A stretch of DNA of 64,000 nucleotides from Buddleja alternifolia. Its lineage: Eukaryota; Streptophyta; Magnoliopsida; Lamiales; Scrophulariaceae. The notes under the pieces were generated by a model that ran no database searches, was not told where the DNA came from, and was given only the letters and a program-made list of their open reading frames with translations. How positions within the stretch are numbered: position 1 is the first letter of the stretch; every line of letters begins with the position of its first letter. The stretch spans positions 16,290,568 through 16,354,567 of the forward strand of contig CM033400.1 in the NCBI GenBank assembly GCA_019426215.1, given 5' to 3'. This document shows positions 21,738 through 33,107 of this stretch, piece after piece. Made by a program: the position numbers and the translations under genes.

Positions 21738-23128
21738 TGGTGGTCCCAAGTGGCATACGAAAGGGTCTAGAAGGGGGGGAGTTGAATAGACCCTGAAGTC
21801 TTTTTCGACTTCACAAATTTTCGTATCACTTTAGAAATTTGAACGCTTGGAAAGCTGAGCGCTTGGGTCAGACGCTTCAGAGTAGTTAACTTAGACTTAG
21901 TGATTTCAGCAGTTTACCAAAGTAGGGCAACGCTTAGATCGCTTAATCAGGGTTAGCACAGCGGAAATGATTTTTAACATTCTTTTAGTTAAATTAATCG
22001 CTTTGCAATTTTATTTGTCTTTTTCAGAATAATATAATGTGATGAATATAAGGCAATAAAATATAAATGACACAATAATTTGTAAGGTTCACTGGGTGAT
22101 GTAATCCCAGCTACGTCCTTCTTCTCCTATTTCACTTGGAGGAATTTACTATGATGATTATCAAAGAATCACACAGAAACTTCTACAAAATAGTAATGGA
22201 TGAAAATGATCTTGGACTCCTTGATCACACAGACTTCAGCACCAATGAAGATCGTCTTCTTCAAGCTTCTCTCACTCAGAAATACTGCCTGAAAGGTTTC
22301 AACAACTTTTCTCACTCAGATGAAAGGTTGAGGTTTGTCACTAAGGTTTGTTTGTTTTAGAGAAGATCAAACAACTTGGAATATCTCAGTTGGAGTTTGA
22401 ATTTCTTCTTTGGAAGATATTTGAGATATTTGTGACTGTCTGGAATGTAGATAGAAAGCTTGAAAGGTTTTGGCTATGGGGTTTCTAAGCTTTTTCCAGA
22501 AAGAATGTAAGTAAGATTTTTGGCAATAATTTCTCGTATATTCTCGTTTTTTTTTTTTGGTTTTCTGGAGCAAGGTATTTATAGGCAATTTCTTGGGATC
22601 TGTCCGTTGGACACATGTTGAATCGTGCCTTTCACGTGGCGCGTGATCATACCTAAAGTCTGACATTCCTGAAAATTCGCTGAATCCGATTGGACGGGAG
22701 CAGCTAAAACTCTGAAATTTCTGACAGTCTGGTCAAAAGGTGGCTTGTCCACAAGTCACAGTAGCTTATCACATTTAATGCTCTTATCAGACATTTAATG
22801 CTTTTGAATTTATTTCCCGTTGGAAATAAATGTCCGTTGAATAATTGCATTTAAGTCTTTCATGACTTGAGGATTTATTTCAGGTGAATCTTACATCCAT
22901 CGCTTGAGACAATTTGAGCGCTTGATCCATGTATCCTGAAATAGGTTCCTTTAGCGTTTAATGGACGCTAAAATTTACAAAGATAAAATTACAAGCCTAA
23001 ACAAAATTACAAACTTTCAAACGCTTAAACAATGATCTAAGGAAAACATAAACTTACATTTTATTTGGGGTCTAACAATGAATCCTATCTTGTCATCATC
23101 AAAACATCTAACATGAAATTTCCTAACA
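21738..23128 (-). repeat. 5' LTR of element B
   Basis: This 1391-bp LTR is the near-identical partner of 9196-10696, but lacks 108 bp because of a deletion between CTAA repeats (joint at about 22967-22971). The LTR drives transcription towards lower coordinates. The deleted part lies upstream of the TATA box. The plus-strand ORF at 22136-22360 is antisense. Confidence 0.95.
22576..22584 (-). promoter_or_regulatory. TATA box in 5' LTR of element B
   Basis: CTATAAATA on the minus strand; this copy would start the genomic RNA of B. Conserved in all three LTRs of the family in the window. Confidence 0.75.
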
Positions 23129-23133
23129 ATTTT

Positions 23134-23937
23134 TATTGTAATGGTACATGCTTATACAATTGTTCTAAATAAAAATTAAGATACAAACTGGGGGGTTCAA
23201 ACTCCGGCCCAATACAACCCAGATAATAATTAAAAAAACCAACCCTAAGCCCACAAGATGTCACCATCACATAATTATAAAAGGAGCACATAATCAAATT
23301 AAATACATATTCATTATTAAATCTTATTTAATATTTAATTAAATCCAATTAATTATTTTCAAAAATAAACCCTATTTATTTCGAATTTCAATATTAATGA
23401 GCCAAGCCCAAACATTTACTTTAATCCAATTAAAGTAGACTCTATCAAATAAAACTCAACACAGGTGAAATAATTTAAAAGCAAAATTAAACTCTAAGAT
23501 TTCAAAAACACATACCTAAATCCAATTTAAATTAAGTGGGGCTAATCCAATTTCATTTAATCCATAAAGCGAGCCCAACAAGTTTTATTTAGACACTTAA
23601 ATCCAATTTAAACACCAAAGATTAATTAAATTTGATGATTAATTTTCAAGTGGCTAAAAAATCTAATTTTTTTTAAAAATAAACTAATCAAAATTAAATC
23701 CAATTTAATCTCAAATAAAATCCAATTTTAAAATTGAAAAAAGTTTTATGGGGCTTTTAATTTTAAAATTAATCCACATAAATAATTTTAAAAATGCTAA
23801 TTGGGTTTGAGCCCAATTTTATTTTCAAAATCATCCATTGGGTTCAAAATACATCCAATGGACTAAATGGGCCAAACCCCAATTTAAAAATTTAATTTTA
23901 AACATGTTGGATTAATTTTATCAAAGTCTTGAATTTG
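23134..23937 (-). repeat. Element A 5' leader, primer-site-proximal part
   Basis: AT-rich non-coding sequence that continues 8346-9190 once element B is taken out. Its first bases follow the second ATTTT copy (23129-23133). I see no ORF or motif in it beyond the primer site. Confidence 0.75.
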
Positions 23938-23950
23938 GCTCTGATAGCAC
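23938..23950 (-). other. Primer binding site of element A
   Basis: The minus strand reads GTGCTATCAGAGC, one mismatch from the initiator tRNA-Met site TGGTATCAGAGC, right after the 5' LTR. Confidence 0.85.
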
Positions 23951-25622
23951 TGTTGTGAATCGAACTAGCGAATAATTTTTTTTTGATTCACAAAGCTCGG
24001 ATTCAATTCATGCTTTTGATAATTTTATTTACTTAAAAATCGAATTACAAGATGAGGATGTATTCCAATTACCTTTTTCGATAAACTTCTTAAGCCAAGC
24101 TTTGAGAAGCAATGGATCGTTCCTTCCTCTAGATTATCACGCGAAAGATGATCTTCAATTCTTGAAGCTCGACCTCTACCTCAGACGGGGTTGGACGACT
24201 AGGGTTTATGGGAAGGGAGAAAGGATTCTTAGTGTCTCACTTCTTTTTACTTTCTTAGATGAAAATATCACATATGTTATATTTTTAGTTAAACACCTAG
24301 TGTTTAATAAATGCTACTCTTGTAGGGGGCCGGCCAAAATGGCCTTAGGGGTAGATTTACTGGGCTTCATCCAATTCTAAGCCCGGTGTTAAGTATTTAA
24401 ATAATATTCTCAGTCCAACCCAATTGGTAATTAATTAAATCCTAGGCTCTTTTTATTTAATAGTACTTTATTAATTCTAAATTAATAGTACAACTAACAT
24501 TAATTGAATAAAATTATTTAATTACAATAATTAAATATATTTATTATAATCAATACATATCCCTTTGATAATTTCCACTCTAAGTGAAATTATCAAAATA
24601 CCCTTTATGAAGTAAAACTCCTTTATTTTATCATTTTTATATAGCTCGACTCTCTAGGCTCGTCTTGATTTCCATTGGGAGGATTCCAAGGATATAGTTA
24701 TTACCAAGCCATTCCCACGAAGATATACCGAAACCCAATCAAGTTCGAGATGAATATTTCATCACGAACCTTTTAAGTTATTATTTACCATATGAGTATA
24801 AACTCTTTACTGAAGCAACCCGATCAAGTAAGAGTCATGAAATGTCAACCTCATACAACTTGATACTGTACTATAATCATACTGATGTGAAATTACAAAA
24901 CTGCCGTTTGTGTCCAATACAAGTCAATCATAAATGCTTTGGCCAAAGACTTTAATTTCACAACACCTATGACGTACATGTCGCTTCTCGTTTACTTTCG
25001 AGACAATGAATTCCTTATTGGCAGTCCACTTTCCATTGTCAAACGCACCCATTGAATCGTAGTTCGAGGTTGAACCCACCAACGGGTGATTGGACCTAAC
25101 TACTCTAATAACTTATTCAAAGATACGAGCAAAATGTAAAGGACTCCTCAGGTGTAAAGCTCACTCATACTATCATAATCGGTAATTCTTATCATTGACT
25201 GTCACTGAGTAAAAAGCTATGTGATAGGATTACAATGAGTCGTGTTCGAATATGTCAACTCTGTTAATCATAGTCATGACACCCACTCCCACTATCCAAT
25301 CAGTGTAAGACTAGCACATTTCTTGTCAAAGCAAGTGTCATATGAGTTGAATCTAAACGCCCAATTCAAATTCTTTAACTCGCGAACCATGTTTATAAGA
25401 TCAAGCACTTAACTCCATCAGTGCTCCTACTTATCAAATAAGTAGTGGTGAGTGCACCTTGATATTAAGGGCCTATTTGTACAATACATCTAATTCCACA
25501 TTTAGATTTATAAGAACAAACTCAATGCCTTTTTTGTAATGATTAATAATGTTCATATAGTATAAATAAAATGTCCTCCAAAATCTAATTCCTCAATGAC
25601 ATAGATGGCATAACACCTAACA
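23951..25622 (-). repeat. 5' LTR of element A
   Basis: This 1672-bp LTR pairs with 2953-4588; both differ by many substitutions and small indels. Ends TG and CA as expected. The CCTTG duplication follows at 25623-25627. Confidence 0.93.
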
Positions 25623-25627
25623 CCTTG

Positions 25628-27241
25628 GTCTTCATTACATATGCGGGGCAACCTCATATATTAATGTAATTCAGATTGAGCTTCCTTCATCACCATATGT
25701 CATATGGTGTCTTAGGAACCCAATTGGTGGGACATCCTTTTAAGATATGTGTAGCTAAAAGTGACATGTTCCCCAGTAAGTTTGTATAGCTGAGCATGAA
25801 ACAGACTATGTCCAACAAAGTTGTGATCCGCTGCTATGCTATACCATTTAACTGTTGAGTAGCTAGAGGAATAGGTTCAACACTATACCATGTCCTCTCA
25901 GGAACTGGTCAACAGTCAGCGCTTATATCCTTGCCACCACGATCCGCTCGCAGCGTCTTGATACTCTGCCGAATTTGGCGATCCATTAAAGTCTTGAATT
26001 CCATGAACCTTTCAAGGGATTTAGACTTGTACTTCATCAAGTACACATAACCGAACCTAGAATGATCATCGGTAAAGGTTATGAAATTGCAGAAAACACC
26101 GCGTGCAATTTCTCTAAATGGCCTACAGACGTCGGCATGAATCAAACTTAAGACTTCAGTGGCCCTTTCAAAATGCCAAGTGAAGGGAGATTTGGTCATC
26201 TTGCCTTCAAGATAAGATTCACATGTCGGATAGGGATCCGATCCCAATGGTCCTATAAACCCATTTTCCTCCAACTTGTGCAATTTATGCTTTCCAGCAT
26301 GACCTAATCTTTGGTGCCAAATTAGCTTAAGGTTTGAACTTTCCATACCATGTTTTCTAGTGATAGTGTTCACAGTGCATTTGTTTTGGACATTTAAGTA
26401 ATAAAAACCATTTATTAAAGACGCATTGACAAAAGATATTTCTAAAATATATGTCATATGAACCATTCATTAAACAAAGAAGCATATTATTTCCTGACAA
26501 ATATACGATTTGATATAATATTCTTTCGCCTATTGGGCAAGACAATCATCTAAAACTTAATATGTCCATGCATAATAAAATGCGAGTAGATCCAATGTCA
26601 GTAGCTGCAACATTTATGCTTGCTACCTACATTGATCGACTCCTTTTCCTCGAGCCTTCTTCTTCTTCTTTCAAAGTCCTGATTCATAACACAAATGTGA
26701 GCACTAGATCCAGAGTTTAGAATCCAGAAAGATGAAAAGTCGATAATAGAATAATCAGTTTCCAAAACACAAAGTTCTATAGCTGAGGCACTGTCGTGTT
26801 TCAACTGAGGACAATTGAACTTCTAATGACCGGTCTCACCGTATTGAAGGCATTTGTCCATAGCCTTTATGTCCTTGACTTTATGTTTAGGGGTTATAAA
26901 CTTTCTTATATCACCAGAGTCCTTTTTCATTCCCACTGCCATTTGGCCTTTCTTCTTCTCGAAGGATTTCGATAGCCCATCAGTAGAAATGGCTAAGGCA
27001 ATTTCCTTCCCCTTAAGCTTCATATATTTGCTCATGTTCAAGTTGACAATAAATTGTGAAAAGGAATTGGGAAGTGATTGCAGAATGGGCCAGTATAAAG
27101 GTGGAAATCCATGGTGAAGTCGAGAGCCTCCAATCTCTCGATTATGGATATCATCTTAATGATATGGTCTCCCAGTTTCTCTCCTTCTCCCATTCTTGCC
27201 TTGGAGATCCCCTTTGATATCTCATATCATGCAGTCCTATT
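25628..27241 (-). pseudogene. Copia element C: gag C-terminal part, protease and integrase, broken
   Basis: Minus-strand pieces in order: the second half of gag (27241-26823, including EISKG and GDHI stretches), a zinc knuckle that has lost cysteines (CLQYGETGH), protease LNSGSSAHIC (26598-26804; catalytic Asp replaced by Asn), the pre-integrase site LGHAGKHKLHKLEE, and the integrase core with HADV and RADRGG motifs (25909-26466). Stops and frameshifts separate them. The start of gag is cut off at 27241 by element D; its first codons appear at 42874-42961. Downstream the reading continues at 2947, beyond element A. Confidence 0.8.
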
Positions 27242-27806
27242 TGTTAGGATTATGCCCTCATATGCCATAGAGGATAGAATGTATGGGGCATCTGACTTGT
27301 AATGACTTATTCTTATTTTAATAATAAAAGGCATTGTTCGTTTTCATATAAATCTTACCTGCATCTGTAAGTAGTGTAAAACGTTTTTCCATGTTTTCAG
27401 TGCAATCTCTCTACTTCCTATGAGATAGGAAGAGAATTAAGAAATTTACAATTCTCCTAAAAAGAAAAAGAAAACTCCTCCCTCTCTCCATATGCTCTAG
27501 CCGTCGGTTAAGAAGGAATAGGAGGGTAATTTTTCTTCATCGATCTGCGTGACATTTAAGAGACAACGTAAGTTCCTTGTTCGGATCAGACTTCAAGAAA
27601 ACTTCAGAGATTTCAAGAAGATTGGATTATACGAGTATTGGAGATATCAACTCTATATCAAATTCAAATTTTGAAGAAGAGCCGGATTCTCCAACCACTT
27701 CGCTTCAACGGGTAAATTTTAGCAAGTTTTAGATTCATATATGCAAATCGAGATGATACTACGGGTAAAATTTTATTCCGCTACATATTTTTTACGAAAC
27801 CCAACA
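27242..27806 (+). repeat. 5' LTR of element D
   Basis: A 565-bp LTR beginning TGTTAGGATTATGCCC and ending CCCAACA, followed at once by the primer site. No partner LTR is in the window. Confidence 0.85.
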
Positions 27807-27819
27807 ATGGTATCAAAGC
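27807..27819 (+). other. Primer binding site of element D
   Basis: ATGGTATCAAAGC follows the LTR; one base off the initiator tRNA-Met match TGGTATCAGAGC. Confidence 0.85.
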
Positions 27820-29560
27820 TAATCTCTGATCTGCATATTTGATCTTCCTTTTGTGATTTTGATATGTGTTTTACGTGTTTTTGAAGCATGTTTATCGTAT
27901 GTAAAAATCTACGATTTATGATTTAAGGCCTAGAATTTTAAGATTTTTATGATCTGAAAATATATGATATAATTTAAGATTATGAAAAGCATGAAAAATT
28001 GAGAAAAAATGGGGCATTAATAAACCAAGACGTCCATGTACAAGTCTGTACTAAGACACAATGTTCGAACGTGTTCTGTAGTATGCAGCACTGTACGTGT
28101 GGTGGACGTTCGAATGTGCGTCTTTACGACGTTTGAACGTTACTAGCAGTGTGTTACTAGGGGTATCACACGTGGCGGCTTTGTACTGATTTGTTTAATC
28201 CCTGGGTAAGAATGGTTGGACTATTCACTAAGTTGGATTAATGGATTCAGGTACGGGTCAATATTCTAGTATTCGAGTCTTAGGTAAATCAAATTATCCG
28301 GGTGGATCAAATGGATGACGACCCGGAATAATTAAAATTAAGCCCATTTAGAGAATTACTAAAATTTGACTTATTAACTCGTTTGGGCTTAATTTAATTT
28401 TTCCAAGTGGACCAATGGGTTAGTGATTTGAATTTAAATTAAAACTGGCCCAATAGAAATTAATAACATACAATAATTATTCTAGTTAATTAATTTTGGG
28501 CCCAATTAAATTAAATCCGAGTGGACCAAAAGGATGGTAACATGGGTTTGATGAAATCGAGTCCAAATAAGATTAATTGGAATAAATATATTTAAGTGGA
28601 ATAATTAATTATTTTCTTGGAGAATAATAATTAATTTTAAATTAATTTTTTTTCTCAACTTGAAAAATTCTTTGATATTTGAATAAGGAATATTAATTAG
28701 CTCATGGATGATAAATAATTTATTCTTTAATCAAATAAATTTTTTTTCAAATTTAAGTGGCTTTAAATCATAATAAAATAAGATTCGGTATTTTATGTAT
28801 TCTTTTTAGTGGAATTAATATTATTTTAATTAAAGGTAGATATACTTAATTTACCATTTTGTATATCTAAGTCAATTAGTTGGACTAGATTGATTTTAAT
28901 TGAAATATGAAATACATAAAATTGGGAATTTTGTAAAGGACTTTTAGTTGGACTAAAATTTTAAATAATCAACATAAATGTTTTAATAATGTGAGCATGT
29001 ATTAAGTGTTGCGAGCATGTCTTATGTGATGTTGACACTGATCATGGACTTAGATTTAATTCGATGTATCTTTCTTTTATAGGTTGTAAAGCCGAATTTA
29101 TTCCCACTAACTACTAATAAACGTGTCTATCAATATATTTAATTTGAAATTTTATTAAGTGCACGTGATGCTTTAGTAGAAGAATATTTCACCCCAGAAA
29201 TCGGTTAGGTTGAAAGGTGAAATTCAAATGTTAGATTAAAAGAGTTACTGGGAATAAATTTAGGTGGTTCATGAGCTTAGAAATCAGTTAGGTTGCGGCT
29301 TGGTGAACTATGGGGAAAAGTATTGAAACATATATTGGATAAATTGATATAAGACATCATTTTAAATAATTAATGGGCCAGAATCGGTTAGGTTGCAACC
29401 CATTTAATTATTTGAAGAACCTAATACCCACTATGGAGTCGCTGCCAATGATGACTCTTGATTTTAAAGTCCTTAATTTTTCTTGGTTAAGTCAATTACA
29501 AGAAATCTAATTAAATCTGGTTTATTTTTGCAGTTATCTTCTTGATTATCCCTCTCAGAA
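27820..29560 (+). repeat. 5' leader of element D
   Basis: AT-rich, non-coding, 1.7 kb. Three near-copies of a palindromic GTTCGAAC-type motif lie at 28061-28141. The end (29160-29450) has repeated 'GGTTAGGTTG' phrases and resembles the leaders of A and C. No gene seen. Confidence 0.7.
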
Positions 29561-30400
29561 TTGATAAACTTGCTTTCAATTCTACTAGAAAAGAATACCC
29601 TGAATGCACCAAATTATGTGGATTGGTTTAGAAATTTGAGGATAGTCCTCAATATGGAGTCTCTGGGATACGTGTTAGAAGCTGATCTCCTAGCTGTGCC
29701 TGCTAGGACACGTGCTACACAGGAAGAAGTGCAAGCCCATGAAAAATGGGTTAAGAACGACGTCCGGGTTAGGCGATAGATGCTAGGATCTATGATCAAT
29801 GAACTTCAAAGGTCATATGATAAGATGCCCGCTGCAAGAGCTATCCTGGCACACCAAGTTGAGTTCTATAGTGAGCACAGTTGAACTACTCGATATGAGA
29901 TATCGAAAGAGCTCTTTGGAGCCAAGATGAAGGAAAGTGCGAAAGTTGGCGATCATGTCCTCAAAATGATTTTGAGGATTGAGAGATTGGAAGCTCTCAA
30001 CTTCACAATGGATGCCACTCTTTAAACTGACCTAATCTTGTAGTCTCTTCCTGATTCCTTCTCCCAATTCATTGTAAACTTCAACTACAATGAGATAGAG
30101 TGCAATTTAGCAAGGCTAATGAACAAATTGGTTACTGCACAATCTCAAATGAAACCCAATGGAAAGGAAACTGCCTTAATCATCTCTTCTAGACCTAAAA
30201 AGTCTAAGTCTAGGAAAAAGAAGGCAAACAAAAAGCAGAGTGGCGAGCTAAGAGTTCAAGGGAACATTCAAAAGGGTAAGGGTAAGATTCAAGAGGTCTA
30301 TAATTGCAAAGGTCCTAAAAAGACAGATAGACGTCTTGAATACGGTGAGCTGGGCCATTGGAAGAGGTACTGTCCTAAGTTAGGCAAAGGCGCTACAGGT
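29561..30400 (+). pseudogene. Element D gag, broken
   Basis: The N-terminal gag domain starts near 29561 (NAPNYVDWFRNLRIVL) and runs through a stop at 29777-29779, then more stops to about 30060. The C-terminal basic region is open (from 30119). The zinc knuckle is decayed: LEYGELGHWKRYCPK has lost the first two cysteines. The first codon in the open stretch is TTG, not ATG, so the true start is uncertain. Gag of C and A are recognisable relatives. Confidence 0.78.
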
Positions 30401-30802
30401 ATGGAATTTTTCGTTTATGAAACTAATTGTTCTATGACCATTTTTTCTATTTCATGGATTCTGGACTCAGGGGCTAGTGCTCATATGTGTTGTATGTATC
30501 AGGATCTGGAGCAAAGTAGAAAGCTAGGCCGAGAAGAGGTGCTGATCAAAGTAGGCAGCGGGCAAAGCGTCCCAACTACTAGTATTGGATCTACTTCTTT
30601 AATTTTGAATTCTGGACATTTACTGTTATTGAATGATGTTTTGGTATTGTTCAAGGGGCTTAAGAACATCGTTTCCTTTCCTATATTAGTTAAGACTTGT
30701 TATACATTCTGCTTTTCTGAATTGAACTGCAACATTTATTATGTTAATAAATTGATTAGCAGTGTCGCTTTAGTTAATGGTCTGTATTATTTAAATGTCT
30801 AA
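30401..30802 (+). pseudogene. Element D protease region
   Basis: In frame with the end of gag, the aspartic protease site WILDSGASAHMC is intact near 30470, followed by conserved VGSGQSVPTT and LKNIVSFPIL stretches. The frame stops after GLYYLNV at 30800-30802, at the border to the pre-integrase domain. Confidence 0.8.
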
Positions 30803-31740
30803 AATTCATATGTGGTGAACCCTGTAACTAACAAACGTAGTAGGTAAGAAGCTAATCTAAAACTTAAATAGCATCTTAGACTAAGCCATGCTGGAGAGTG
30901 CAAAATCCACAAAATGGAGAAAGATGGGCTTTTAAGCCCATTGGGATCAGATCCCTATCCAACATGTGAATCATGTCTCTTGGGCAAAAGGGCTAGATCT
31001 CCATTCACTGGGACTTTTGAAAGACCACTCAAGTCTTTAGATTAGTGCATACCGATATTTGCGTACCATTTGGAGAAATGGCTCGTGGTGACTTCTACTA
31101 CTTCATCACATTCATAGACGATCATTCAAGATATGGTCTGGTGTATCTGTTGAAGCATAAGTCTGAATATTTTGAAAGCTTCAAAGAATTCAAAGCTTTA
31201 GTAGAAAATTAAGCAGGCTAAAATATAAAGACTCTACGTTCGGATCATAGAGGAGAATATATGAGTTCCAAGTTTGATGAGTTTCTAACAGAACAAGGAA
31301 TAATGTTACAACTAACACCACTAGCAACTCCTCAATTAAATGGAGTAGCAAAGCCTAGAAATTGAATATTGTTAGACATGGTTAGTTCCATGCTTAGCTA
31401 CACTGATTTACCTATTTTATTGTGGGGACATGTGCTCCTTACTGTTGCTTATATATTGAACAGATGCCCCTCCAAATCCATTCCTAAAACTCCACATGAG
31501 ATGTGGAATAATAGGAAACGAAGTCTTAATCACATCAAGATTTGGGGATGTCCTGCTTATGTCAAGAAGACAAAAGTAGAGAAATTGGAGACAAGATCCC
31601 TAATGGGATATTTCATTGGATATCCCGAAGATTCCATGGGATTTTTCTTTTAGTTACATGTTGATCCAAGAATCATTTTGGCCCTTCAGGTCCACATCCT
31701 CGAAGATGAATGCATCTTGAAAGGTGGTTAAGGTGATTGT
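30803..31740 (+). pseudogene. Element D integrase, broken
   Basis: The pre-integrase LSHAGECKIHKMEK-like region (near 30885) and CESCLLGK motif are visible, then the integrase core around 31040-31370 with several stops. An open piece at 31369-31653 holds the C-terminal integrase (LNRCPSKSIPKTPHEMW, VWGCPAYVKK-like). Would insert cDNA; clearly dead. Confidence 0.78.
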
Positions 31741-32275
31741 TCTAGAAGAACAAAATAAAACTCCCACCGAGGCATCTGTCCAATAACCAAGAGCCACCCA
31801 ATAGTAGCACAACAACTATGTAGATCTGGTAGAATAACTCATGAACCTGAGAGGTATGGGTATCTACTGTAGAGGGAGCTGGGACTCTAAACTGTAGTGG
31901 AGTAAAATCATGAAGATGATCGCTCCACCTATGATCAAGCGTTGGTGGACGTAGATGCTTCAAAATGGCGAGAAGCAATGAAAATGGATCTACAAAAGAA
32001 ATATTGGTACCAATGGAAGGGTTGACACACCTATAAAGCTAGGCTCGTAGTGAAAGGCTGTAGTCAAAGAGAATGAATTGACTATCAAGAGACCTTTTTG
32101 CCCTTGTCCATGATAAAATCCATCCGAATCCTGTTATCCATAGCTGCATACTTGGATTATGAGATATGGTAGATGGATGTCAAAATTGCTTTCCTAAATG
32201 GATTCCTAGAGGAGGACATCTATATGGAACAACCAAAAGGTTTTGTATTCGAGACCAATATCCATAAGGTATGTA
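31741..32275 (+). pseudogene. Element D linker and reverse transcriptase start, truncated
   Basis: After a variable linker, plus-strand frames show KARLVVKG (near 32040), SIRILLSIAAYLDYEIW and MEQPKGFVFETNIHKVC up to 32275, with stops between. The catalytic YVDD segment and RNase H are absent because another LTR begins at 32276. Confidence 0.8.
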
Positions 32276-33107
32276 TGTTAGTGTACACCCTCAATGCCAA
32301 ATGAGGAATTAAATTTAGTAGGGCATTGATAAGTTATTTTGTACAAACGATTATATTTCTATTTATAGAATAAAGGTATTGATATATTGTTCATATAAAC
32401 CTATAGCATTAAATTGTGTTGAACTAATAGTCCTTGAGATTTGAAGATAGACTTTCCACCTCTTATATGGATAAGAGAAGACACTGGAAGGGTTAAGTAC
32501 TTAATAATGATAGTTCACGAGTTAAGGGATTTTAATTGGACATTGAATTTCAACTCATATGACACCTGCTTTGACAAGGAGTGCCATTCGAACACTAATT
32601 AGATAGTAGGAGCTTGTTTCATGAATATAGTTAATGGAATTAACATATTTGAACTCATCTCGCCTTAATCTGATCACATAGGTATTTACTCTTTGACAGT
32701 CAATGATTGGATTAAGATTGCGATAGTATGTGTGAACTTTTGACCTGAGTAGTTATTTACAATGTGCTTGTAGTATTGGATATGTTACCAGAGTAGTTAG
32801 ACCCGTATCACCCGATAGGTGGGGTCAACCTCGAAGTACAATTCATATGGTGCATTCGACATTGTCAGATAACTGCGAATATGGGATTCACTGTCTGAAT
32901 AGTAAACGAGTATGTGACCTGCATAATCATAAGTAATTGAAATTATGAGTCTTTGGCAACAACATATAAACTAACTAACGATGGTCACTGAGGGTAGTTT
33001 GGTAATTTCACATTATTATGATTACTGAGTGCAGTATCAAGTTTATTAGTTTGACATACGATGGCTCTTACTTGATCGGGTCACGTCAAGGAAAAGTTTA
33101 TACGCAT
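32276..33107 (+). repeat. Truncated copia LTR, plus orientation
   Basis: Begins TGTTAGTGTACACCC and follows the layout of the long A-type LTR read in element orientation (compare 4588 downwards), including the TTGATCGGGT and ATACGCATATGG blocks near 33070-33110. It ends abruptly where element E pol sequence begins, so the 3' third is missing. Whether it belonged to a separate insertion or to a rearranged neighbour is not clear. Confidence 0.7.

Larger units (their letters stand above)
9196..23128 (-). mobile_element. Ty1/copia element B, SIRE/Maximus-like, nearly intact, with a third gene
   Basis: This 13.9-kb element is bounded by TGGTGG...CCTAACA LTRs (9196-10696 and 21738-23128) and by a perfect ATTTT duplication (9191-9195 and 23129-23133). 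On the minus strand the order is 5' LTR, primer site, gag, pol (protease, integrase, reverse transcriptase, RNase H), an 840-bp spacer, a large third gene, polypurine tract and 3' LTR. The long gag with a zinc knuckle, the pol order and the third gene before the 3' LTR fit the SIRE/Maximus lineage. Only a gag-pol frame break, one pol stop, two third-gene frameshifts and one third-gene stop mar it. It is the youngest insertion in the left cluster. Confidence 0.95.
2953..25622 (-). mobile_element. Ty1/copia element A, complete ends, interrupted by element B
   Basis: The outer boundaries are TG...CA LTRs at 2953-4588 and 23951-25622, flanked by a perfect 5-bp duplication CCTTG (2948-2952 and 25623-25627). 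In minus-strand order it has 5' LTR, initiator-Met primer site, leader, gag, protease, integrase, reverse transcriptase, RNase H, polypurine tract and 3' LTR. Element B (9196-23128) lies in the leader; without B the element would be about 8.7 kb. All protein domains carry stops or frameshifts and the LTRs have diverged visibly, so it is dead and older than B. A landed in the integrase/RT linker of element C. Confidence 0.93.
27242..32275 (+). mobile_element. Ty1/copia element D, 3'-truncated
   Basis: Plus-strand element with 5' LTR (27242-27806), initiator-Met primer site, leader, gag, protease, integrase and the first part of reverse transcriptase. It stops at a KVC motif before the YVDD region, where another LTR begins (32276). 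No 3' LTR or target duplication can be matched; the 5 bases before the LTR are CTATT. It sits in the gag of element C. All domains are frame-broken. Confidence 0.85.

Noticed and set aside
28061..28141. GTTCGAAC motifs as B boxes of tRNA genes or SINEs.
   Set aside because: No A box at the right distance, no cloverleaf and no poly-T terminator pattern; the site is in a copia leader.
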